Notes: generated by a model not told the origin, from the letters alone. Counted from the stretch's first letter, positions 35,741 through 47,364 are shown. The stretch: 64,000 bases of DNA from Vandiemenella viatica (GCA_031002005.1 CM061919.1:178357121-178421120), one strand, 5' to 3'. Numbers and translations: made by a program.

Positions 35741-36014
35741 CATAAGAAAACTGTAGGGGTTTTTCGCATAAGGTCGTCTTTGACGAACCATAGCTATGTT
35801 TTACCCTCAAAGAGTAATAAATAGTCCCAAAAAATTTCATTATCCTATACGGAGTGACACGTAAAGTAGAGCTACCCTGGTAGCGGGACTTTTCACAAAC
35901 AAGCCGAAAGGCAGAGACCAAAAAGAAAGGTCTGCTGGATGGCTTAGTAATACAACTGTTACCTGATTATTTGGGTTTATTTTTGGGTGATGTCTCAATT
36001 TCTTATCATTTGTT

Positions 36015-36290
36015 ATGTTGTTGTTTAAGAATAGATAGGGTCGGTTTCCATGTGTCACTGAGCCATAGTCCCGTGTCTCAGTTGATTGTACCGTTGTTAA
36101 ATCGCATTTCTGCGGCTTCCTTAACGATGGATTCGCAGAAGAACGAGCACTCGGCCAACACTTTCACATTTCCGCATTCCAGTTGTGGCCATTTTCAATC
36201 ACTTGTTCGGCGACATCACAATTCTCCATTTGGAACAGCTGGATGTTGCGCTCGTGCTCAGCATAATGATTGCTAAGCTGCTATCCATTT
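36015..36290 (-). mobile_element. Penelope-like element, GIY-YIG end fragment
   Basis: On the minus strand: NIQLFQMENCDVAEQVIENG, then KVLAECSFFCESIVKEA, AAEMRFNNGTIN and finally a stop followed by LWLSDTWKPTL. The order matches the C-terminal half of the GIY-YIG endonuclease of Penelope-like retroelements (A..H....GH.., W..R...EA.EI, N.D.G..LS..W.P). One frameshift lies between the blocks. Upstream GIY and YIG motifs and the reverse transcriptase are absent. Confidence 0.6.
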
Positions 36291-36299
36291 CAGAACGTT

Positions 36300-37250
36300 G
36301 AGCTCTTTATCGTCAATTGCTTAAAGTTGGCAGCGAATCCAAACTACTTCCTCAGTTATTATCCCTAACACTCTAAGAAATTGCTACGAGAGACCTTCCA
36401 GATGTCTGACATAGTAACATTCCACAAAAGTGAACAGTGAGTTTCCACTCATTCCTCGGATGTACCTATAAATAAGTAAGAAGCTGAGTACCTTGTCAGA
36501 TTTAGGAAATTTGATTGAACACTGCCTTGTGAGCTCCATGCCAGTAAGTGATACGAAACACTAGAAAGACTACCAGAGTTTGAGTGACGTCTGGCGTTGT
36601 AGAAACACGCCGTGTCAGGAGAAAATACTCATTCACAGACAGCTGTATGTCATTTTGTTTGGCAGAAACGGTCCACGTACAGCGAAACAACTTGCTGACA
36701 TGTCCCCGCTGCGTTTCCAGCGACTCTGTTAACAACATCGCGACTGGGCTGCCGTCCTGACGTCCGTCCCAGAGCTCAAAGTCGGAGCACCAGTGATGAG
36801 GACGGCGCGAATACAAACTGCCTGGTTATGCAGATGCCGACCCCCGAGCCCCGTAAAGAGCAACTCCTTCACGAGAAACTCCCTCGGCAGTGACGTAGCC
36901 GTGCTGGAGGACAGAGCGTCCACTATTCTATTATTGGGCACAGTTCTTGTTTTGTTTGCGATTGATTAAATTATAAGAACACACATGAAGTAATTTTTTT
37001 GTTGTTGTCAATCTCTTTGTTTTGCTGTTGCTGGAATACTATCAGCACTAAAGAATTCTCAGTACAGATGAATCCTGATCTAACTACGTGATCCAAGCCA
37101 ACTTGTGCTACACTTATATGGTCCACGCAAGTAGAAATGGCTTGAAGCGAGAATAGAACTATAAGAAAGACACGGTGACACCTGACAATTATCACCTACC
37201 GTGCAAAACAATACATTTGGAACCAGTAGGTCATGTTTAATTTTATTATC
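36300..37250. other. No recognised gene
   Basis: A 104-aa minus frame at 36502-36816 and a 70-aa minus frame at 36729-36941 overlap a GC-richer patch (36590-36930). I see no motif and no repeat partner. It could be unique exon-like DNA, but nothing supports that directly. Confidence 0.35.
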
Positions 37251-37254
37251 CAGA

Positions 37255-37437
37255 ATTCTTTTTTTATCTGCTTTACGTCTCCCTAACAGCGAGGTCTTTT
37301 AGAGACGGGAATGAAAGGGGGGGCAAGGAATGGGAAGGAATTCTGCCATGGCCTTTTGAAGGAAGCATCCCGGCATTTGCCTGGCTTGATTTGGGAAACC
37401 GTAGAAAACCCAAATCTGGATGCCCGAACGGGGATTT
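37255..37437 (-). mobile_element. SINE1 copy, 5'-truncated at the B box
   Basis: Reverse-oriented: TTTTTATCTGCTTTACGTCT, GGCAAGGAATGGGAAGGAA, CCATGGCCTTTTGAAGGAAG, AACCCAAATCTGGATGCCC, then stops at GAACGGGGATT within the B box. The flanks (ATTATCCAGAAT and ATTTTTCAGAAAT) may be a decayed duplication. Confidence 0.88.
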
Positions 37438-37539
37438 TATTTTTCAGAAATAGAACCTTAAAACTAATCGCAAACGGAACATTGCTACGCGTTTTACTGG
37501 AAGTGGGGGAAGTTGGGAACTTCCACTCAACCTGTTACG

Positions 37540-37720
37540 TTAGCTGTTAACGTTCGGTCCTGGTGTTGGAGAAGACGTGGGTTTTACCCATGTACGGTCT
37601 TTCAGACGTCGAATTTCCCAGGCGAATGCCGGGATGACTCATTCAAAGGCTTTCCCATTGCTCGCTCCCGCTACCCCCAGTCTATAACGACGTCAAAGCT
37701 GACAAGTCGTAAATCCCTCA
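37540..37720 (+). mobile_element. SINE1 copy, diverged
   Basis: TTAGCTGTTAACGTTCGGTC, TGGAGAAGACGTGGGTTTTA (B box degraded), CAGGCGAATGCCGGGATGAC and the end ATAACGACGTCAAAGCTGAC with AAGTCGTAAAT. The middle of the body is shortened. Confidence 0.75.
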
Positions 37721-38199
37721 CAAATAAATGAAACATTTCTAGAAATGGCTGTAGGACTTCCAGATTGCAGGTAGCATAACAAGACGAGCAGTGAAAAAAA
37801 AAAAAAGTTCCATGGTCTGGGGCTGACTACAATCACACACAGTTCGTTGAGTGTGTTGCAAGACGACATCACCTCAGAATGAATATCGATATTTCAGCCT
37901 CACTATTCTGCAGTTAGGATATCAAAAAGTGGTATTGTAGTTGTGGCCAGTCAGTGTTCGTCAGAGGCTCATTATATCTGCATTTCTGTTAATGCTTTGG
38001 AATTAGCAATGCTTAAGAAGTTATTGACTTTGATGATACCCATTTGGATCTGAGCTTTGACATTCCCAATTCCCTATTAACAGTGTTATTATTATCACTA
38101 ATCAACAGCGAGGGATCAATCTAGTCCAATAACAATTACACAACTACTTCTGCATTTCATTTCTTTTCTTCACACACGCATACTATTATATGCTGTTTG

Positions 38200-38295
38200 A
38201 CGAAACATGCTCATCATATCGGTAGGTAATTTATTCCAGCCTCCGACACCCTTAGCTAGAATATAAAATTTTCTGATCCACTTATGTCCAGAATC
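38200..38295 (-). mobile_element. LINE B 3' fragment
   Basis: The minus strand encodes GHKWIRKFYI and GVGGWNKLPTDMMSM, matching FRHKGVGKFSF and GVRDWNKLPREVMNN of the LINE B copy at 48417-48755. It is short and diverged. Confidence 0.6.
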
Positions 38296-38303
38296 GAGCA
38301 CTG

Positions 38304-38588
38304 GTTGCTTTTAGTGATATCGTTACCTTTAAGTATTACTCACTGAAAGTAAACCGATTTCAGTAACTACAGAACAATAAAGTTGAACTTGACTGCCCCA
38401 CAAAAGAATATTTCCTTCAATTCTTCGAAAATGGTGGACAGTTAACTGGTTTTGGTGATATCGTTCCCTTATATAGGCTATTACTCACTGAAAGTAAATC
38501 GATTTCAGTCACTACAGAACAATGGAGTTGAACTTGATTTCCCTACAAAAGAATATTTTTAAATTCTTCGAAAATTGTGAACATTTGA
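38304..38588 (+). repeat. Tandem duplication, two units of about 141 bp
   Basis: GTGATATCGTT begins at 38314 and again at 38455, and the following 130 bases match: TATTACTCACTGAAAGTAAA, TCGATTTCAGT and ACTACAGAACAAT are in both. The two units differ by several substitutions and a small indel, so the duplication is not recent. Confidence 0.9.
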
Positions 38589-38711
38589 ATGTTGCTTTAC
38601 TGCCGGTTATAATTTCTGATTTCCTCGTGAATTATTGTATTTTTATGCCGTCAAAGTATTTACAATTTAGTTATCTGGAACCTCTGTGATAATTTTCGTT
38701 AAATTGAAACT

Positions 38712-39335
38712 ATCAGAACTTCTTCTTCTCCGTCACTTTTTCCCAACATTAAGGGTCGGCTGCATTGAGATGTTTCTTCCACCTTTTCTGCTCTACAGTA
38801 CCCTCTTCTTTCAGCGCTAAGCTCACGAGGTCCTTCTTAACTAGATACTTTCACCATTTTCTTGGACTCCCTATGGATCTCTTACCTCCCATTGGCATCC
38901 CCCACGCTTTGTCGATTGGATCTTCCTCAGCTCTTTTCACTACATGGCCGTACCACCTTAATCTTCCCTCAATGATGACGTCACTAATACTAGTCACTCC
39001 AGCTACTTTTCTTGTATCTTCATTTCGAAGTCTTTCCCTCAGGGCTTTCTCTGTTTACGTAACCTACAACCATAGTTATATACACTTTTACTTTCATGTT
39101 TTTAGGGATACTTTTATGACATATCATTCCAGAAACATTTTTTCATCCTTTACACTGGCCACTACCTCTGATTCGCAGCCATTTTCTGCACCTATTATTT
39201 CACCGAGATATCTAAATGTATCTACTTCGGTCAGCTTCGTTTCCTTTATGTCCTTAATGATAATTTCATATGTTTGTTTGTTGCTAATTAGTACTTCACT
39301 CTTTTTTGCGTCGATTTTATTTTTTAACTAATCAC
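38712..39335 (-). mobile_element. RTE-like LINE fragment, C-terminal 200 residues
   Basis: The minus strand reads KSEVLISNKQTYEIIIKD, then TFRYLGEIIGAENGCESEV, then RERLRNEDTRKVAGVTSISD, then GRLRWYGHVVKRAEEDPID, then GSPRKWWKYLVKKDL and WKKHLNAADP. This is the YLG...I, R.R......, LRWYGHV.R, GRPR..W...V..DL series that ends ORF2 in RTE-like LINEs. A few shifts are present, mainly at 39050-39130. The RT catalytic core lies outside the copy. A 188-aa plus frame over the same bases (38765-39331) is a shadow. Confidence 0.85.
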
Positions 39336-39469
39336 CAAAAATTGTTAGGTTTTTTTTTTTTTTTTTTACTGGATTTGTTTTTTGTTCGATGTCAGACTGT
39401 CGTTATTTAGAGCAAAACATTATTCGCTTTATGAAGTAATGCAGAAGTTTCTTACATGACAATTTTTAA

Positions 39470-40197
39470 TGGGACCACCCCCTGCCTATCTAACACCATG
39501 TTAATTTAAGCAAGCATTTGACTCATTTGTGGAAAAACTATTTGATGTAGGACGTTAATATTTTTACCGAATGTTACATGATGCTAGTACAGTCAACTAT
39601 ATACTTTAAAAGTTTTATACTTTTTAAGAAATAATTTTTTTAATTTATCGTTGAAAATGTTAAGTTATTTCTGCAGATTTTTTTTTCTTTTTTTTTGTGA
39701 ACATTCTGGTAGGGCAATATTAATGCTTGTAGTAACAGAGGTGGCTTTTTTTTTTTTTGTTATACAGAGTCAATGAAAATTTTATTCAATTATCTTTGAT
39801 AGTTTCTGATATTAATGGGGCATATGTACTGGAATTTGTAGTTTGCGGGAAAATGACTTTAAAGAAAACAACTGCTCGCAAACGCACTCAAACAAAAATA
39901 ACAGCTTGTTTCAAGGTGTGTTGTTTACAAAAAGCAAAAACAAGAGAATACCGGCCGTTGCCTCTCAAGGATAGCCAAAACACTCAGGAGTCAGCAAAAA
40001 ATCCCTAATGTGCAGTATAGGGGTTTTAAAGGTATAAAATATATGCAGAAAAGTGGGCGTAGCACCGAAATGCACATGGTAGGAAAATGTTATTTAAATG
40101 CCCGAAAAAAAAATTTTCAGCAAAATCCTTAATCTATCGAAAAATGATGAAAACCGAAAATCGATTTTTTTTCGACGTAAGCCACGGGGTGGTCCCC
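39470..40197. mobile_element. TTAA-flanked short DNA transposon, 728 bp
   Basis: The left end reads TGGGACCACCCCCTGCC and the right end, in reverse, GGGGACCACCCCGTGGC; these pair at 14 of 17 positions. Both ends abut TTAA (39466-39469 and 40198-40201), the target duplicated by piggyBac and Kolobok superfamilies. The interior is AT-rich, with an 83-aa plus frame (39757-40008) that includes a basic stretch KKTTARKRTQTK but no transposase motif. A non-autonomous element is the simplest reading. Which of the two superfamilies applies is open. Confidence 0.75.
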
Positions 40198-40225
40198 TTA
40201 ATATAATTTTATCGATTCGAAATTC

Positions 40226-40700
40226 ATGGGAGAAGGAAATATATTCAGTATAAAATTATCGCTGTTAGGATCAACATGCGGGCAAATTGTTTTGACTTTT
40301 TGCTTATATTTTGAAATTTCCGTGATAACAGCTGTTCTGTTCAGTGCAGTGAACACTCTTTTGATCACTGTTAACCTGTATTTCGTCCTGACAGTCGGAT
40401 TCGCCACGCTCATTCCCCCCGACACGGACCTGACAGGACAGGTAGGTTGTGTATTCTGGCGGCGACGAACGACAAAAGGCAGGACTGCAAACACAATTAG
40501 GCCGAAATTAATTTGCTGAGAACAAAGGTCTCCGGGTGGCGCATGCGGGACTGGGTGTGGCGCTGTAATCGCGTCCCTTCCTCTAATGGTTATGACGCCT
40601 CGGCCGTGTCGGGTCACGTTATTTCGGTTTGAACTCCGAGAGGCGTGGTCGCATACGGCAGGCAGAAAACAGGCCACGAAGACAAAACTGCGATGAAGCT
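40226..40700. other. Overlapping open frames of unknown status
   Basis: A 97-aa plus frame (40226-40519) and a 159-aa minus frame (40198-40677) overlap. The plus frame contains a hydrophobic stretch (ITAVLFSAVNTLLITV, VLTVGFAT) followed by CAG-GTAGGT at 40439-40447, which has the form of a 5' splice site. A splice-acceptor-like AACAG lies at about 40325-40329. I recognise no family in either frame. Both could be chance frames in a GC-richer patch. Confidence 0.25.
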
Positions 40701-40892
40701 ATAATGATTTATTTTCCCTGAAACTCCTACTCCCCACGTCAACACATCCTGCATGGTATGAGTGGAGGAAACCGCTACGAAATGCCCGGAAAATTCATAC
40801 TGACTACACCCATTTATTTTTCCTTTGCACTTTACTAATCATCCGCCGAAGTGGCAGCTCGTGTTAAGGCGCCCCCACACACTGGATCTCGG

Positions 40893-41015
40893 GTATACAG
40901 GGTGATTCCGTGATGATGTTACGAACTTTCAGGGATGATGTAGAAGGATAAATGTATCAATTTGAAGGAAAGGATCGAAAAAGATCGAATCGAAAGTTAT
41001 AAGCGAAAATCGTCC
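40893..41015. repeat. Possible transposon terminus (CAGGGTGATTCC...)
   Basis: The string ACAGGGTGATTCCGTGATG followed by TACGAACTTTCAGGGATGAT resembles ends of dispersed elements that I have seen in arthropod genomes. The family cannot be named, and no second copy was found in this window. Confidence 0.3.
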
Positions 41016-41447
41016 TGATATCTCTCTGACAGTGTACCAGTACACATAGTGTTTAACTGAGACATAACACCAGGTCCCTGGAACATATCCAGCATGTCAA
41101 CGGATGTGGTCCCCCCCCCCTCCCCTTCTTCACTTTGGATTGAGGGATCCTGGATCAGACAATCCAAGCAGCAGCAGAGAGGTTTGGCTCTTGTCTTTTA
41201 ATCTAGGTTCATTTGGCACATCGGCTGTGGCAGACTTCGAGGCGGTGAGTTGGCCGCCGGGAGCAGTAAAGATAGAAGCAGCATAGTAGACAACACCACC
41301 ATCCTCAGTACAACAGTTGGGACGAAACCACTTTGGGGAAATGTAGCTGGGATCTATCGAACATTATGATCAGCTAGAAGCATAACTACCAGAGTATTAG
41401 AAGAAGGGAATATCGGACTTGGACGTAGACGTTGCTCAGTGAGTCTA

Positions 41448-42226
41448 CATCTACATATATACTCTGCAATTCACAAAACTGTGGGTGGCAGAGGGTGCTC
41501 AGCACCAAAGCTAATCTCTTTGCTGTGCATTCCAATCCCTAATGGTACGAGGGAAAAAAGAATTCATATACGAATCAGTCCGGCACCTTATTTATCTAAT
41601 TTTATCTTTCCTGTCCTTCCGACTCAAATAGGTTGGCGGAAGAAGTATTTCACTACACTCAAAAGTGAAAGTGGGAGTACGCATGTTTACCAATAAGTTT
41701 AAACGAAACGTGTGTCGTCTATCTACCAGAGACTCCCAACCTAATCTACTAATCAGTTCTGTGACGCTTTCATAAGGACTGTAGCAAGCGGAACGATTCG
41801 AGCGGCTCTTCTCTGTACTTTCTCTATACTTCCGATCAAACCCTTACGAAACTGGTCCCAAATGGCACAACAATAATCCAAATGTGGACGCACAAGAGAT
41901 TTGTACGCTATCTCCTTTGTTTGTTCATTACAATTTTTCAAGATTCGACCTATGAATCGCAGCCTAGAATTTGCTCTACCTACTAACGAATTAATTTGTA
42001 TGTCCCATTTCATGTTCCTTTGTACTGTTACTCCCAAATATTTCATAGAATCGACCATATCAATACCTGTATTGTTTAACTCGTATTTCTGAACAATTGG
42101 ATTCTTTTTGTTAGTTATGCTCATTGTCTTGCACTTTTTACAATTTAGAGTAAGTTGCCACTCAGCGCACCAAGCCAAAATAACATCCAGATCGCGCTGA
42201 ATTTCTAAGCAATCGGCAAAATTTCG
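41448..42226 (-). mobile_element. LINE A copy, 5'-truncated, with target-site duplication
   Basis: The minus strand starts DCLEIQRDLDVILAWCAEWQ and runs LTLNCKKCKTMSIT, SMKYLGVTVQRNMKWD, GRANSRLRFIGRILKN, SLVRPHLDYCCAIWDQ and VQRRAARIV, the part of ORF2 that follows the RT catalytic core. The 141-aa frame at 41753-42178 breaks after RIV; the ENMRK and NDRR blocks are mostly lost. The 3' UTR has AGCACCCTCTGCCACCCAC in reverse, and the (TACATC)n tail in reverse starts at 41448. GAGTCTA lies at 41441-41447 and 42227-42233, a 7-bp duplication. The copy is about 780 bp long and is the same family as 57190-57965. Confidence 0.93.
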
Positions 42227-42818
42227 GAGTCTATGGAAGGATTAAATGACTACAATGTAATATTGTAAATAAATGTAAATGTTGTATAGGCCTATACCTT
42301 GATGGAGTATCATTTATGCAAACTACCACTTACGTGACTTAGAGTCTTACCCACATATTAATGTTCCTATGGGGAAGTGGCTGCGAAAAGAAAACAGAAG
42401 ATTCGCCAGTCCACCACAACAAGTTATTTTTCAGAATAATTATTACAAATGGAATTTCAACGCTACATGGGGTTGGAGTTGGATGAAGGGTTCACTACTA
42501 AAGCCACTTGATGGCTGAACAAGTAGTAGCGAAAAGGTAGAACACGTGCTTCACAGGTTGTTAAACAACTCGGATAATCGTTGGTAATTAATTAATTTTC
42601 GTCCTGTTGCGAAAGACATCTTAAACCACTTGCAACTTGGTGTTTTACTGGCGCATGTTGTTTTGCGAAGATTTTCAGGTAATTTTGTCAGATCGCCAGG
42701 TGATTTTAACTTTCATCAGAATATGTACTAAATTTCTTACATTTTACAATTAAAGGTAGTTTCTTGAACAACAACACTGTCGATTAACCTTTTATTTGTA
42801 CTTTATTTCGTGGAAACA

Positions 42819-43206
42819 CGGGAGCGTCCAGAAACCATGTAACTCCATTTTGGCCAGCTGTTAACCTCCCCTCCCCCCCACGTAGCCCAACTTGGCTTTC
42901 GTCTCTCCACCCCCTCGTCCCCCTCCGCGTAGCACATAGCGATTTTCCCTATTGATTCCAGAAGACCTTTTGTACGGTTTTCTCTTGTCAGACAATCGTA
43001 AATTACATATGGAGGTAATTAAATGACGGAAATAAGTATTTACATGCTGTTGTGTGTTCTGTGCCTCATTTTAACTGTTACAAATAATACGAATGAAAAG
43101 CTAGGTGGCCTGGCTCGGAAACCCTCTCCCCTCCACGTAGCCCAGCGTAGCTCTCCATCCAACCTCTCTCCCCCTAGCCCGAGCCACGTAGTTTATGGAC
43201 GCCCCC
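42819..43206. mobile_element. Possible MITE with GGGGCGTCC-type termini
   Basis: The left end reads GGAGCGTCCAGAAACCATGT-AACTC and the right end, in reverse, GGGGCGTCCATAAACTACGT-GGCTC, which pair at 19 of 25 positions. Just inside the ends there are two same-direction C-rich blocks with CCACGTAGCCCA (42878-42890 and 43133-43145). No clear target-site duplication is visible. The 77-aa plus frame (43023-43256) runs across the right end and is not a gene. Confidence 0.5.
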
Positions 43207-43209
43207 TCA

Positions 43210-46200
43210 GAAAAACATACACGAGAAAGACATCAGTCTTGTTTCGGAAGATTTAAGGAATATTATTAATTAACAAATGACTTAGTGTTTACACCGTTCA
43301 GAAAGATATTTTTCGCTGGCGTTACACGTGTGCCTAAAAATGTGTTTTAGAAATTTCAATACAACATTAAAAGAGCTACTTCTAGAGCGCTGATAATTGC
43401 TCCAACAATAGAACTCGTTCAAAAACAATTAAAATTACTTTGAATAATAAGCAAATTTTTTTAAACGAAAACAAAAATATTTGCAGGGATCTGAACATCA
43501 AACTGACAAAATTAAACAATCCTAAACAATCAAAATCACATTAATAGCATTCTACCTTAAAGTCCAGTATTTTACTAACATTTTAGACACTGTACTGCGT
43601 TTAATCAAATTATGGTTCATTTAAACAATTTCCATCCCTTAAAACATTATCCATACATTCATCGAAAAAAAAATCATGAATTTACAGTTACTCACGGTGC
43701 ATTCTATATGGCCAACAAATGTAACTAATTTGAAGGAAACTGCGTCTTAGTGTTGTTACAAGGTGCTTGAATTGAAAATCGTGTGCCCCGGTAGTATTTA
43801 CCGCATTCCTTCAACCTGTGTAGTTCTCAGTATGAAAAAGTAATGCTGCATAGTTAAATCATAGTATTCAGAGCATTAAGTTATACAAAACATTTTTTAA
43901 AGAAAGTTTTGATTTTTCATACTACGCTCTATAAAAATAATTCTCATTTTTGATCAATACACAACTTATGAAACCGAATCATGTTAATACATCATTTTGA
44001 ACGGAAGCAGAAATGAACGAATTACCCTCAATGATGTTAAAAAATTAAATTTATGTTCTTTGACAACTTATAGAGATAATGGATTAATAAAATTCAAGAG
44101 TCATGTGGGATTTGTATAAATCATTTCTGCCTCTAATTGTTCACACTGGCATAAAGAAATACAAGTTCTTTAGAGCAGACGCTATTTTAAAACAAAAGAA
44201 ATATGGAATATAAAAACAGTTCTTCATCAAGAGAATCTGCGAAAATAAAACTTAAACCAGAATTTGCATTTGAAAGGATCAGCGCTGTTCATAACGGTAC
44301 TTAAGTGAACGCCCCGTGGTTTAAAGCAATAATTCTCTTCTGTGAGCACAAATTAATCTTAGATATACAAACTAAAAAATTAAACATTGTGCGTACTGAA
44401 ATATAATATGTTTTAAAAAGGAGGGGAAAAGTTCTTTACTACACTAGAAAAATAAAATGATGCGTTATTATGACAGCTGTATTGTAGATACAAAAATATG
44501 TTTAATGCATGTAATCTGAAGTTACAAGTCATCCACAGACGTCGTTAAGAGCTGTCAGATGATCTAAAACAGTTAAAAAATCAACTCCCGAAATAACACT
44601 CACTCAAAGCTTGTACACAAAAGGATATGACGTGTTGTTAGGAAACTGTGACGACTTTTTTACAAGAAATCTGAAAAATTTAACAGCAAATTTATATGTA
44701 CTTTCCTCATAAATAATTCCCTATTAAGAATCTTTAGAGCGTGTGTTCAAATTACACATTTTTGTACTGCGATTTGATTTTGAGAATAAAGCGATTCAAC
44801 TACGCTCTCAACTGAAGTTAGATGAAATATACATCGGGTGTTAATCTTCCCCATATTCAGTACTTAAACACGTTGCGTCATGAACGCCGATGCTGGGCTC
44901 ATCAGCATGAGCATTTCAAACAATAGAAAACATTTTCAATTAAAACAAATTAACACCCTTAACACAAGATTATTCACGTAAAGCCTTGAAATAAACAATC
45001 TCTCTTTATCACAGCCAAAGTTTTAATTCAATAATGCCGACAGCAGTTCAGGTACGTGGTCGAACCCCTGAAGGACGGCAAAACTCAGAGCTGTCGGTTT
45101 ATTTACAATGGACAAAGTTGGGTTCCATATAAGTAAGGGAAGTGATGCGGCCCTAATTTATGGTAGCATCCGGTGCTTTGTAATGAGCCTCGAAACACGA
45201 ATGCCGACACGAAAATAGTGCCCCCGGTCGCCCGTTAGCACATTGTTCCGGCCTAGATGGATCATGAACACGGTAATATTCCGCAGAATCTGCGCTCATA
45301 ATAATATCCCGGTCACCGCGGCTAGTTAGCTTGTTGACTGAACAAACAGCCCAAACTAGACGCAGCACTGTGTTTCGTTTCCTTTTGAGCGTGGTGTGCG
45401 CTAAGACGGACACTGTACGAGGGTGCCTTCGCCTTAGTTCGTGGCAACATAAGTCTTTTTAGCGCCTAAAGACACTTCTCTTCGGAGATCCTTAACTCTC
45501 ATGAAATCTTGTTTTCAGGATGTGAGGACGTCGGGTTGTGGACTCAGAGGTGGAAGGAATTTAGTGAAGTTTATAATAAAAGACACTGCAGCCTTTCTCA
45601 AGATGAGAGCCACATCAACGCATATAAGAAACTGTCCAGCAAGCACAGGCGTTGGATTGGCCATGGAATTCTTTAAGCATCTAAAGGGGTTTCGGAACTC
45701 TACCTCCATAAATTCTATCATCATCCACGTCTAGTTGGTTCGAAAACTCTTTACCTCATGTCTCGAAATGGGAACCACTGCAGTAGCTTTGTGAGGTATT
45801 TTATCTGACTTGCGACCAAAAATTGAAATGGCTTTCACGAATGGGTTTTGCGATGAATCTCTTTTTTTCTTGAATCTTCTGCAATTGACTTTTATCTGAC
45901 ACTTGATACCTGGTGAATTCCGAGGATAAGATACGTATTCGATACTGCTCTATGTGAATAAAAGTAGTAAACGTCATAAAAAAAAACCTTTACATCCTGA
46001 GTACAGAGGCGAACATAAAAAGTTTAATATCGAGCAAGCTGCTAGGTGTCCTGACTAGTAATGTTGAATTGCGAGACTAAAGCTGACTCAAGGCAAATAA
46101 GAAAGAGTAAATCTATGTTACTTCAACTGCACTCTGCTCAGTCGAACAAAACTTCGATAAATTTTAATGTATTCTTAACATCACCATACTATCAATTATT

Positions 46201-47090
46201 TTATAATATTATTCCATCCAATCCTAGAGCCAATGTTCAAAAGGATTACATATAGTAAGAGCTTCCTCATTGTCTCCACAACATCTTATCTTCTCTTCCA
46301 GTAAGTTTACCTTTCCGAAGAACGTTCTTCTTGATAACGTTAATCTGTCTCGGAGTTGCTGCGAACCACGTTGCATGCATTTACCTCCGTAACCATGTTA
46401 TCAAGTACTGCAGTTGAGAATGTGACGCAGCCAACATGTCGTGACGTACCCTCATTATCTTCAAATAGCAAGCACGAAATCAAAGAAACACGATCAGTAT
46501 AGATGGAAATCTAACATAACTCAGACAACAGGTTTTATTGGTCTTTCCACAAAAATAAATATCTACATAAGAAATGATGTTTGCGATACAAGAATAATTT
46601 TCCGACGGAATATTTAGAAACGTTATACACAAAACAATTGATATTTTACTATGTCAAGAAGCAATATAAACAGCAAATATTTTTATATAAAAGGTCTAAA
46701 AATAATAATATAACATTGATCAAATTTGCGATAGCAGTCCAAAGCCGATATAATAGTTATGACTGTACTGAACATTAAATTTTGTACTTTGTATTAAATC
46801 TTCCATTTTACTCAGCTTTGAATCATACAATCTCTCGGAAATGGGGTGGGAAATGTGGAAAATGAATAACTATAAAACTGTATGGAACTGACGAACTAAC
46901 GTTTCATGTGTGTGCTTTAATTTTACACTATACAAAAAATATCTAGAAAGATTTTTGAATCTCATGTCTTGAAAACCTAATGGGAAATTATAATCCATGA
47001 AAGCACAAGAAAAGTGATATAATATACTCGTACCAAAACTCAAATTTTGATGGAAAACTTGAAGAATATCGATATATTCTGTTACGTGTG
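43210..47090. other. About 3.9 kb without a recognised gene or repeat
   Basis: Very AT-rich from 43250 to 45000. A GC-richer island with many CpGs lies at about 45050-45480, with an 86-aa minus frame (45153-45413), followed by opposed 77- and 69-aa frames at 45501-45734. None has a motif that I know. Confidence 0.45.
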
Positions 47091-47099
47091 TGTTGTAGA

Positions 47100-47103
<4 letters not shown>

Positions 47104-47135
<32 letters not shown>

Positions 47136-47364
47136 GTTTAACGTCCCTTTTTTAACAACGTGGTCTTTAGAGACGGGAAAGGATGGGGGGCAAGGAATGG
47201 GAAGGAATTCGGCCATGGCCTTTTGAAGGAAGCATCCCGGCATTCACCTGGAGTGATTTGGGGAAACCATGGAAAACCCAAATCTGGATGCCCGGACGGG
47301 GATTCGAACCACCGTCCTCCCGAATGCGAGGCCAGAACGCTATCCGTTACACCACCACGCTCGG
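47104..47364 (-). mobile_element. SINE1 copy, best preserved, with target-site duplication
   Basis: A T run of about 28 bases (A tail in reverse) is followed by TTAACGTCCCTTTTTTAACA, GTCTTTAGAGACGGGAAAGG, CAAGGAATGGGAAGGAATTC, GGCCATGGCCTTTTGAAGGA, AGTGATTTGGGGAAACCATG, CCAAATCTGGATGCCCGGAC, GGGGATTCGAACCACCGTC (B box in reverse), GAATGCGAGGCCAGAACGC and CACCACGCTCGG. The perfect 10-bp duplication TGTAGAGTAT is at 47094-47103 and 47365-47374. The long A tail and clean duplication suggest the youngest SINE1 of the window. Confidence 0.97.

Noticed and set aside
38765..39331. 188-aa plus frame, the second longest of the window
   Set aside because: It lies antisense to a LINE ORF whose motifs are clear on the minus strand. 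It is a shadow frame.
40198..40677. 159-aa minus frame
   Set aside because: Overlaps the plus frame in the same patch, has no recognisable domain, and begins in DNA with no promoter or splice context. Not called as a gene.
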